From Neolecta irregularis DAH-3 (Eukaryota > Ascomycota > Neolectomycetes > Neolectales > Neolectaceae): a stretch of 10,669 nt of DNA. Within the stretch, counting starts at the first letter, position 1. Every line of letters starts with the position of its first letter. A model generated the notes under the pieces. That model had not been told where the DNA came from and did no database searches. It worked only from the letters and a program-made list of their open reading frames with translations. Location of the stretch: NCBI GenBank assembly GCA_001929475.1, contig LXFE01000705.1:1-10669 (forward strand). Direction: 5' to 3'. The translations under genes and the position numbers were made by a program. Shown piece after piece: positions 1-6,287 of the stretch.

Positions 1-293
1 AAGAAATGGTCAGATAGAAATCATTCTATGTTAGCAATTTTGGTTATTTAGTGAATATTGTATTGCGCCTATCCTAATTGTCAAAAAAAACGGTTTGACC
101 TACCCGTCCGCTGGAGGGTCTCTGGCGGGGTCGGGCGGGCGGGTGGACACACTGTAGAAAAATTTATCTAGCAAGTCCAGACAAGCAAGTCCAAACTTAG
201 GGCGACGAGCTAAGTTATACTGAATTTTCAAGGATTGACCATTTTGTGTGTTTAAAGTTTAGGAGGTCTGGGGGTCTAGGGAGTCGTTGTAAT

Positions 294-436
294 CTTCGGC
301 CCATTGCCAACACTGGACGCCACCACCCAAATTGGTTGTCACATGTTAGGCCCGGCCAAAGCCCTTGGGCCGGTCCATGAAAAAGCCCATGGGCCGGGCT
401 TGTAGCCCATGCCCCATCCGCAACACTGTTATACAC
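294..436. repeat. GC-rich patch with hAT-like terminal motifs
   Basis: Two copies of CAACACTG occur in the same orientation (308-315 and 421-428), preceded by CCCATTGC and CCCATCCG. Between them lie GCCCGGCC (350-357) and its reverse complement GGCCGGGC (392-399), and a direct repeat of AAGCCC.TGGGCCGG (359-373 and 383-398). Fungal hAT transposons and their non-autonomous derivatives typically end in CAGTGTTG..CAACACTG with GC-rich subterminal repeats. Two right ends and no matching CAGTGTTG left end suggest overlapping remnants rather than an intact element. No clear 8-bp target duplication was found. Confidence 0.35.
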
Positions 437-492
437 TTTATGGTTCCGGCCTTTTAAGCTCCAGAAACGAGCCACTGACCATTTCCTTCCTA

Positions 493-577
493 TGGATGCA
501 GCAATAAAACGTACATCTATTGGCTGATACCATCCTGTTTTTCCGGATACAGTAATAAATCGTATATCAGTTGGCTG
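493..577. repeat. Approximate 33-nt direct duplication
   Basis: A segment beginning GGATGCAGCAATAAA and ending TTGGCTG (about 493-526) is repeated about 52 nt downstream as GGATACAGTAATAAA...TTGGCTG (about 545-577). Most of the differences are transitions. No coding potential is visible in either copy. Confidence 0.6.
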
Positions 578-692
578 CCGGAACCGCGCATGTCAGGTTA
601 ATAAATGGCTCTCGATTCGGCTGATTTCTAGATCTTTGATCTTTTCGCGATGCGCTTTCTCAAAATTGTTCTGTTATATGCTGCAGCTTCCC

Positions 693-844
693 AAGCTGTT
701 CCAATGTGGAATCATTTCGTGAACTCGATTGGTTAGGCATTAGCTGAGAGAGAGTGACTAATCGATTTAAGCTGCTCCAATGTTCACTAGTCTCGTGAAC
801 TCAATTGGTTAGGCATTAGCTATAAGAGAGTTCCTAATCAATAA
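693..844. repeat. Two-copy 76-bp tandem repeat upstream of gene A
   Basis: Units start at 693 and 769, both with AAGCTG.TCCAATGT, and share a core of CGTGAACTC.ATTGGTTAGG followed by CATTAGCT. A third copy begins at 844 (AAGCTA) but decays at once. Each unit carries ATTGG, the reverse of a CCAAT box. The array ends 34 bp before the inferred start codon of gene A, so it probably forms part of that gene's 5' leader or promoter. Whether it is regulatory is not shown by the sequence. Confidence 0.65.
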
Positions 845-878
845 AGCTACTAGTGTGAGAGATGACATTAGGTATGAT

Positions 879-1888
879 ATGGATTACGATTCGGATGAAC
901 TGGATACGAAAGAACCCATTGCAACACTGTATCTTGATCAACTCAAAACTCATCTGATGTTCCTAGTCTTGACAGTCAAACAGATTTTATCACCCCTGTT
1001 CGCCAAATATCTCATGATCTCACCGTTCTTGATAAATATGAATGGAGAACCCTTGTCCACAGTCTATCCTCTGTATCGGGCCAATATATCGATGGTTTTG
1101 AAACAGAGTTTGTACTAGGTTGCAGAGCAGCCGCACTAGAAACCGATAATATACCCTCGATTTCTATACAGGAAACTTTTCTATCGGATTCTCTCAATCG
1201 AAATTCGCTCATTCGCGCACTCATGTCATGGAGTTCTACAAATCCCAAATCTTCGGATCACTTTGATCAGCTCATATTGATATTTCTCAAGCTTTACGGA
1301 CCCAGAAAACATCAGTATTCAGTCGGGTCATATTACTATGCTGAAGGTGAATATAATGCAATGGTCGTTTCATTTGGGCCAGGTCATTATATAACAATAA
1401 CTGATGAGATCTCATACATATCTGCAGATGGTATCTTTGACGAAGAAGAGAATAGAGCAATGGAAGCTGTCTCCCTATACCTACAATGCTCAGACCGTGT
1501 ACACAGTGGGAGAAGATACTCGAACCTTCGCCGGGCAATAAAAGAAGGCCTAATCAAAACAGGAATTCAGATAAAGCATGTTAATTTAAGTCAAGAGGGT
1601 GTATCTAAGCCTATCCTCCAGCAAAAAACAGCAATAGCGGTGGTTGATCACATTTCATATAAACTCCTTGGTTATGGTGTTCCCCCTACAAAGTTTGGAT
1701 GCGACCTTCCTGAAGATATAGTTCGCGATATGATTACATTCGTACTATCATGGGATTACAAGATTCTTCAAAGCGATTTCGAAATTGATAAACGTTACCA
1801 TCAAATGTTGAAAAGTGGAAGCACGACATCCCCGAAAGACTCTTCTATGGTTGATTTCCTTTTTTCTAAAGACAAACACCACACGTAA
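879..1888 (+). CDS. Gene A: hypothetical protein, one 38-nt intron
   Basis: I do not recognise this family. Model: exon 879-928, intron 929-966 (GTATCT...CTGAT...CTAG), exon 967-1888, giving 323 aa. The start is the first ATG after an in-frame stop at 810-812. The intron is needed because the main frame is closed by TGA at 935-937, while the upstream frame supplies the only ATG; the join is in frame. The protein has an acidic N-terminus (DYDSDELD), a soluble mixed-composition body, and no signal peptide or membrane helix. Residues from about 170 onward are homologous to gene B at 5534-6001: shared blocks are DEI.(Y/F)I.ADG, an A..VV.HI block, and TFVLSW.YK..QS near the C-terminus. One caution is that exon 1 contains CCCATTGCAACACTG, resembling the hAT-like ends at 308 and 421, so the 5' end may be transposon-derived. 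The reading frame from 967 on is firmer than exon 1. Confidence 0.6.
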
Positions 1889-2045
1889 AGGTGTAGTTCA
1901 ACAGACAATATTGTAATCCAATGTGTTTTTCGTTTAATGAGTAATGACTTTCTCTTGCCTTCCATACAAATAACATCTATGTTTCTTCGCATATGAAAAC
2001 GATAGTGATACAGAGACTAGGGAAAATAATGCAAGCAGTGTGTCC

Positions 2046-2126
2046 ATCAATCAATCAATTGAAAAAATATCTTCAATGAATCAATCCCTGAGGGCTGGAT
2101 TGATTGGACCAATTGGATGGATTGAT
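2046..2126. repeat. Nested ATTGATT hairpin
   Basis: An inner perfect 9-bp stem (AATCAATCC 2079-2087 with GGATTGATT 2097-2105, 9-nt loop) sits inside imperfect outer arms ATCAATCAATCAATTG (2046-2061) and CAATTGGATGGATTGAT (2110-2126). It lies about 160 bp beyond the stop of gene A. It could be a small foldback element or a structured 3' region, and neither is shown. Confidence 0.55.
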
Positions 2127-2221
2127 CATTTTTACTCTTTTTTTATAATATATTTACATCAAGAAAAATGGAAGTTAGACATGTAGATGAAATTTTAAGA
2201 TCATTAGGACAGGGCAGGAAT

Positions 2222-2420
2222 AGTATAAATTGCTATATTATGTATATAATTCTTGATATCTATTTAAATATTAGCAAGGGGACTGACAGGCAGGTGGGCA
2301 ATGTGGACAAGATAGGTGGGTGAGACAGGAGCAAGAGGCAGGCACACAGGGTGGGAGAGGCGTGAGGTGGGAGAGGCGGGCGAGACGGGTGAGAGAGGCG
2401 GGCAAGACGGGTGAGAGAGA
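2222..2420 (-). repeat. Inverted-repeat arm 1 with G-rich minisatellite
   Basis: The outer part (2222-2250) pairs perfectly with 5464-5492, and the next 25 nt match imperfectly. From about 2282 to 2415 the sequence becomes a run of GGTGGGAGAGGCG-like units with AAGA and GAGACGGGTGAGAG variants, the complement of the C-rich array in arm 2. Pro/Ser/Leu-rich open frames on the minus strand here are translations of the satellite, not genes. Confidence 0.75.
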
Positions 2421-2511
2421 CTAGGAAAACCATAATTATCTGGAAAGGCAAGTGTAGCAAACAATTGTGTAAGTGATCGCTGGAAGTACAATATGACTCG
2501 GTTCTATAATC

Positions 2512-2609
2512 TAACCTAAGTGTGGGAACTTCTTATATACAGGGAGTATACCTAACCTAAGTGCGGGAACTTGGTTAGGTATGCATAATCATGCAGGTTT
2601 ATATACTCC
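2512..2609. repeat. Cluster of interlocking hairpins
   Basis: TAACCTAAGTG.GGGAACTT occurs twice (2512-2531, 2553-2572). The second copy forms a long stem, 2548-2562 with 2569-2582 (ATACCTAACC/GGTTAGGTAT plus AAGT/ACTT, one bulged T, six-base loop). Next is TGCAT(AATC)ATGCA at 2582-2595. GGAGTATA (2543-2550) and TATACTCC (2602-2609) can close both stems. The bases 2548-2550 are shared, so the outer and the first inner stems compete at their edge. It lies immediately before the LTR-like repeat and may be part of the same insertion. Confidence 0.6.
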
Positions 2610-2612
2610 AAT

Positions 2613-2691
2613 TGTAAGCGTGGCACACGCTTACCAATACGGGAAGAAGGCTTGCAATAATATTGCGGCAATTAAATAGATAGGTGGTTCA
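2613..2691 (+). mobile_element. LTR-like dispersed repeat, copy 1
   Basis: It begins TG and opens with a hairpin (TAAGCGTG, loop GCA, CACGCTTA). It then matches the right edge of the window almost base for base: TTACCAATAC.GGAAGAAGG, CTTGCAATAATATTGCGGCA, ATTAAA, and ATAGATAGG.GGTTCA. Copy 2 differs by a 16-nt insertion after ATTAAA. A TG start with a terminal hairpin, in direct orientation with a second copy about 8 kb away, fits the 5' end of a fungal LTR (copia-type LTRs often open with such a palindrome). I cannot see the other end of the LTR, a primer-binding site or a target duplication, so the class is uncertain; dispersed repetition itself is clear. Homology beyond 2691 cannot be tested because the window ends. 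Confidence 0.5.
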
Positions 2692-2923
2692 TACCTAGCC
2701 AAGTCGCCAATACTTAGGCTAGAAACAATATAACCTAGTCTTATTCGTATCTGGGCTTCAATACTTATACCAATATTGAATGTCCGCAATATTGATAACA
2801 TCATCACTAAGGACTTATGTCCTTAAAAATTGAGTGCGCCTAGAATGAAGACTGGGTCTCCAGTTGTGACACTTGTACATCAGAGAGTTTCAACTCAAAT
2901 ATATTTCATTGTCATGCACGACC
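2692..2923. other. Gene-free spacer, probably remainder of the repeat
   Basis: It is AT-rich with several CCAATA/CAATATTG motifs (CAATATTGAATG and CGCAATATTGATAA near 2770-2800) and a short stem at GGACTTATGTCC (2811-2822). No gene is visible except the 3' flank of the secreted-protein gene on the minus strand. It may be the rest of the LTR-like element that begins at 2613. Confidence 0.4.
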
Positions 2924-4180
2924 TTACATACTTGATTCATCCGTTTCATGCTCTTCCAAAGATTCGTTACTTGATTCATCTGTTTCGTGCTCTTCCAAAG
3001 ATTCGATACTTGATTCATCCGTTTCATGCTCTTTCAAAGATTCGAGGAACGGCCTCCAGTATTCAAGTTCTTTGAACAAGAACCTCGAAAAATATCCTAG
3101 ATTGACATCCATGGGATCCATTTCATTAGTTGCATCGACGTATCTTTTGAAAAATGAATCGGCGATATTGTCATTCATCGCAAATTCTATTTGCTTTCCA
3201 AAACGCATGAAACGGTGCAGGAGTTTGAAGTATTCATCAGAAAGTCCCTCAGGAGCATGGTGTTCTGCATCGAGATTAATACTAGCCATCATCTTCCATA
3301 ATTTGATGATTCCAGACATGAGTTTTTCAGGGTTGGAGAGATTTGAATTCGATGATTGTTGCCAATCTTCTATGGCCTTGCCCACGACCTCAAACTCTTC
3401 GTTGGTGAATTTAACAAGATCATCATCAGAATTGTCAGAATTATCAGAATTATCAGAATTATAACTGGATTGGTCTGATGCACTCAATGCATGTCGGGCT
3501 TTCCATGTAGCCAATGTATGAGCAAAACAATGCTCAAGAAGATCTAGATTGAAATTTCCGCCATTAAAATGTCGTCCGACAAGGACGAACTCAGCTAAAA
3601 AGTCATCGATTTCGTCGAAATCAACCCAGACGCCAATCTCCTCCAGAGAATCGAAGATAAGCTGCATCAGGTTGTGGTCGTTTACATCATGATCGTAATA
3701 CATAAGGTGGAAGTTTGAAGGCAAATCAAACTGCTGAATCGTATTCCAAAGTGTAGCAAGTACAGGCTTAGCCTTTTGAAATTCTGCATCGTCATCTAGA
3801 TTGGCACTCCAGAAGCCATCGAGCCATGAGGGAGCGTTGGCAATCCAATCACTGATTTTCTTTAACTCGTTCTGTTTTGCCCAAGCCTTGCGCTCATCTT
3901 CCTGGCCAATCCACTTTACATCATCCTGGGGAGGGAAATAGCTGCGAGCAACAGTTGGAGTAACCTCCGGATCCTGAGTCATTTGGATCATGTTGTATCT
4001 CTCATAGAGCTCATTGTCACTGGAGTAGTCAACATAAGCCGTTGGAGTAACCTCCAGACTCTGAGTCCTTTGAGGTCACTGAGGAATCTGGGAGCTCTGG
4101 CTCTCTCTGCTAGCACGCGGAAGGCTTAACGTTGGTGAGGCAGCAACGATTCCAAGCAAAAGGATAAATGGTGTTAACAT
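2924..4180 (-). CDS. Predicted secreted acidic protein with 13-residue C-terminal repeats
   Basis: Family not recognised. The ATG at 4180 opens a typical signal peptide (MLTPFILLLGIVAAS, likely cleavage near residues 15-20), followed by a basic/Ser-rich stretch. An in-frame TGA at 4076-4078 interrupts the frame. Removing a GT..AG intron at 4020-4079 (60 nt, ending GACTACTCCAG) deletes the stop and keeps the frame, giving 398 aa (exons 4180-4080 and 4019-2924). Alternatives are a nonsense mutation in a 418-codon gene, since the intron segment reads well and carries EVTPT like the following exon, or a start at 3991 (355 aa, no signal peptide). The mature part is rich in Asp/Glu, Trp and Phe and has almost no Cys. 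It carries an Asn-Ser-Asp run (3421-3467), and ends in three 13-residue units with core EHETDESS. An ATAAAAG box lies 48 bp upstream of the ATG. Export is inferred only from the N-terminus; an effector-like role is possible but unproven. Confidence 0.6.
2927..3043 (-). repeat. Three 39-bp coding repeats (ESL.EHETDESS)
   Basis: Three in-frame units (3043-3005, 3004-2966, 2965-2927) encode ESLKEHETDESSI, ESLEEHETDESSN and ESLEEHETDESSM, the last directly before the stop. The DNA copies differ at only a few positions, which suggests recent unit duplication or homogenisation. Copy number could vary between strains. Confidence 0.9.
3421..3467 (-). repeat. 9-bp coding repeat (Asn-Ser-Asp)
   Basis: Four NSD triplets followed by DD are encoded by near-identical 9-bp units inside the secreted-protein gene. 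They form a disordered acidic linker between the N-terminal and C-terminal halves. Confidence 0.85.
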
Positions 4181-4227
4181 GTTAGAGGATGTAGTGACTG
4201 AATTGCAAGAATAGTGGAAAGGCGACT

Positions 4228-4234
4228 CTTTTAT
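4228..4234 (-). promoter_or_regulatory. TATA-like box of the secreted-protein gene
   Basis: ATAAAAG on the minus strand, 48 bp before the ATG at 4180. The match and spacing are reasonable for a fungal core promoter. It supports 4180, rather than 3991, as the start region, but the motif is short. Confidence 0.35.
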
Positions 4235-4236
4235 GT

Positions 4237-4590
4237 TCAGACCATCTTGGATCTCATTGGATCCGATGAAAAATCCTCTGATGATTCACAACCACTGAAC
4301 CAAGAGGTACTGTTGGAATCTTCTGTCTCATTTTCCGGTACGTTAGAATATTCTGTCCCATTTTTAGAATTAATGTGCTTTCTTCTCTCTCATTTTCCGA
4401 TACGTTAGAATCATTGGCTTTCTTCTCTCTCATTCTGGTACGTTAGAATCTTTCTTCTCTCTCATTTTCCAATACATTAGAATCATTGGCTTTCTTCGGT
4501 CTCATTCCGGTACGTCAGAATAATTGGCTTTCTTCGGTCTCATTGCAGTACGAGAGAATCATTGGCTTTCTTCTGTCTCATTTTCCATCA
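4237..4590 (-). pseudogene. Decayed 13-residue repeat array, remnant of a paralogue
   Basis: An imperfect tandem array (about 4314-4590, about seven units of 38-40 nt) reads on the minus strand as degenerate copies of ENETEES.DSNV, interrupted by unit-length changes and stops (for example ESQ followed by TGA). The last unit is intact and runs into a Ser/Asp-rich tail ending DPMRSKMV and TGA (4237-4239). Period, strand and the ENETEES core match the EHETDESS repeats of the adjacent secreted-protein gene, so this is probably the repeat end of a broken tandem copy. No N-terminal part or signal peptide is left in the sequence that follows. A non-coding minisatellite of similar composition is the alternative. 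Confidence 0.45.
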
Positions 4591-4671
4591 CATGATGCAG
4601 CCACATCAGTTGCAAGGACTAGACAAAATATTAATAGCTTCCCAATTTGCGCCACAAGGTTCCAACTTTGA

Positions 4672-5074
4672 GACAGGTTTCAGGAGGCCGTAGGCGCTTT
4701 TGCAACTGGAGAGGGCACTGCAGCGGGAGAGGGCGTTGCAGCGGAGGAGTTGAAGCAGGTGGGGGAGTTGCAATTGGAGAGGGCACTGGAGCGGGAGAGG
4801 GCGTCTCAGCAGGCGGGGATACTGAAACTGGCGAGGGCGCTGCAGCAGACTAGGCAGTTGGAGCGGGTCAGGGTGCTGGAGCGGGAGAGAACCGGGTTGA
4901 GCGGGGCCGCTATGCACAGTGCTGGCGGCAGGCAGGTGAGTGCAGGAACAGATAACACTGATTGGAACCTGCGTGCTAACACACTGCATGCCGTCGGCGA
5001 AAATGTGAATATATATTCAAGAGGACACCGCCAGAAATGGGATCGTTCACACAGAAACATAGCTTTTCCCTTTT
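4672..5074 (+). pseudogene. Heptad-like Leu/Glu/Arg repeat ORF, probably decayed
   Basis: A stop-free frame on the plus strand encodes repeats of the type LQLERALERERA, LARALQQ and LERVRVLERER, which would form a charged helix or coiled coil. A near-identical LQLERALQRERALQRR unit sits 68 nt earlier (4700 versus 4768), hence in another frame, so at least one indel has broken an ancestral array. There is no ATG before the repeats in this frame, and the C-terminal part (after about 4900) shows no recognised domain. I treat it as low-complexity DNA with a coding past, or an exon whose neighbours I cannot find. Confidence 0.3.
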
Positions 5075-5303
5075 GAAAATCCATCAAGAGAATCAAGACA
5101 AACCCAAGGACGCTTGTCCAACGGCCGATGGACCGTATCACGTGATATTAACTAGTAGGGATTTACCCCGTTATGAAAATAGCCACTACATGATCAACAC
5201 CACATCTTTGATCAACACCGTCGCCTGCCCGCCTCGCCTGCCTCTCCTATCTCTCGCGCCTCTTCAGCCTTGCGCGCCTGTCTCACACCTCCCCAGTTTC
5301 TTC

Positions 5304-5414
5304 CACCTCTCGCTCCCGCCTCTCCCACCTCTCGCTCCTGCCTCTCCCACCTCTCGCTCCTTGCCTCTCCCACCTTTCGCTCCTGCCTCTCCCACCTCTC
5401 GCTCCTGCCTCTCC
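5304..5414 (+). repeat. Five-copy 22-bp C-rich minisatellite
   Basis: Units start at 5304, 5326, 5348 (23 nt, one extra T), 5371 and 5393, with consensus CACCTCTCGCTCCTGCCTCTCC. More diverged C-rich DNA extends back to about 5221. An ATG-started open frame (5037-5453) reads through it as a Pro/Ser/Leu string, and I regard that frame as spurious. Confidence 0.9.
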
Positions 5415-5492
5415 CAGCTGCCTATCAGTTCCTTCTTGCCAATATTTAGATAAATATATAAGCATTATATACATAATATAGCAATTTATACT
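5415..5492 (+). repeat. Inverted-repeat arm 2, AT-rich terminus
   Basis: It continues the minisatellite as in arm 1 and ends in 29 nt (5464-5492) that are a perfect reverse complement of 2222-2250. It stops about 40 bp before the first ATG of gene B, and about where homology between gene B and gene A begins, so the arm marks the truncation point of gene B. Confidence 0.75.
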
Positions 5493-5533
5493 TGCTTTCT
5501 GTATACTTCTTCAGAAAAAGGTGTGAGATCTTT

Positions 5534-6001
5534 ATGATCATATCAATAACTGCTGGCGAATCACATGATGAGATCACATTCATAGCTGCAGATGGTCAAT
5601 CTGACCAATCATCCAACAGAATAGAAGAAGCTTGTTTAATCTACCGCCAGCAGACAGATAGTTTACTTGAACTTGAGAAGGGAATGACGGTGATGCGGTT
5701 CCCAAAGATATCCTATTTTGGTTTGCTCTCACAACACTTACCTCAGCTTGGGCCTAAGGACGAGAGAGAAATAGCAGCAGCAGTAGTCGGGCACATTACG
5801 AACGCAATGAGATATCGACAGCACGTAGAATTTTCCAATTCCACTCCACAAAATGTCATATTTTATATGACGACATTCGTATTATCATGGGTTTACAAGG
5901 TTCGTCAAAGCAATCTCGGAACTGAAGATTTTCATTTTGGCCGTCAAATGTTGACAAGCATAGCTAGAGAAGTGTTAGTTGATGCTAATATTGAAAGCTA
6001 A
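5534..6001 (+). pseudogene. Gene B: 5'-truncated paralogue of gene A
   Basis: The frame is open from 5492; the first ATG at 5534 gives 155 aa. It matches the C-terminal half of gene A: DEITFIAADG against DEISYISADG, AAAVVGHI against AIAVVDHI, and TTFVLSWVYKVRQS against ITFVLSWDYKILQS, with the shared QML nearby. About the first 170 residues of A have no counterpart; their place is taken by inverted-repeat arm 2. The remaining frame is undamaged, so it could still be a short expressed protein, or have an upstream exon joined at the CTTCTTCAG at 5505-5513. Divergence from A is high, so the duplication is old. Function unknown. Confidence 0.55.
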
Positions 6002-6287
6002 GGCGTCTCGCAAGCAGCAATTTCCCAGTTCTGTTACTTTCCTGTCTCTTTTCTTATGTTATTGAATTGTTGTAGTTTTAGACTTGTGAATTACATTGTC
6101 CCTGTTAACATTTGCATGAAGTGAAAATTTAGATATCCTAGTTTTCCATTTGAAACAGATATAGTCATATTTTTGACATTCACTTTTAGAACAATTAAAA
6201 TGTACAAGACTGGAAGGGAGAAATATTTCAAAGATAGGGCAAAGTTATGAGCGACAAATCAAAATCAAATCAAACTTTTCTATATTC
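6002..6287. other. Spacer between convergent genes
   Basis: A 286-bp AT-rich region between the 3' ends of gene B (+) and the citrate-synthase-family gene (-). It must hold both 3' untranslated regions. I see no hairpin or repeat that stands out. Confidence 0.6.

Larger units (their letters stand above)
1..692. other. Gene-free left flank with short repeats
   Basis: I see no convincing coding sequence here on either strand. The one sizeable open frame (215-475, minus) runs through the GC-rich palindromic patch and is rich in Pro, Gly and Trp, as expected from composition alone. The stretch begins AT-rich, has a G-rich run of GGGC units near 128-142, then the GC-rich patch at 294-436 and an approximate direct duplication at 493-577, both listed separately. 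Nothing between 578 and 692 stands out. Confidence 0.6.
2222..5492. mobile_element. Possible composite element bounded by inverted repeats
   Basis: Positions 2222-2250 are a perfect 29-nt reverse complement of 5464-5492. Similarity continues inward with gaps through an AT-rich stretch (AATATT.A.AT) into a C-rich/G-rich minisatellite on each side (to about 2420 and back to about 5221). The AT-rich ends face outward, as in terminal inverted repeats of roughly 200 bp. The interior of about 2.8 kb carries the secreted-protein gene, its remnant and an LTR-like repeat, but no transposase or reverse transcriptase that I can see. I found no convincing target-site duplication. It may be a non-autonomous element, two inverted copies of one dispersed repeat, or a fold-back duplication. 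Confidence 0.3.

Noticed and set aside
215-475. 86-residue frame on the minus strand
   Set aside because: It runs through the palindromic GC-rich patch and its composition follows from GGGCC repeats.
2079-2105. Rho-independent-type terminator after gene A
   Set aside because: The stem is AT-rich with no T tract directly after it, and the gene is eukaryotic.
4314-4590. CRISPR-like spaced repeats
   Set aside because: Units are directly adjacent and diverged with no unique spacers, and the surrounding genes are eukaryotic.
5037-5453. 138-residue ATG-started frame on the plus strand
   Set aside because: More than half is translation of the C-rich minisatellite (Pro/Ser/Leu strings); the mirror array in arm 1 gives similar strings on the other strand.
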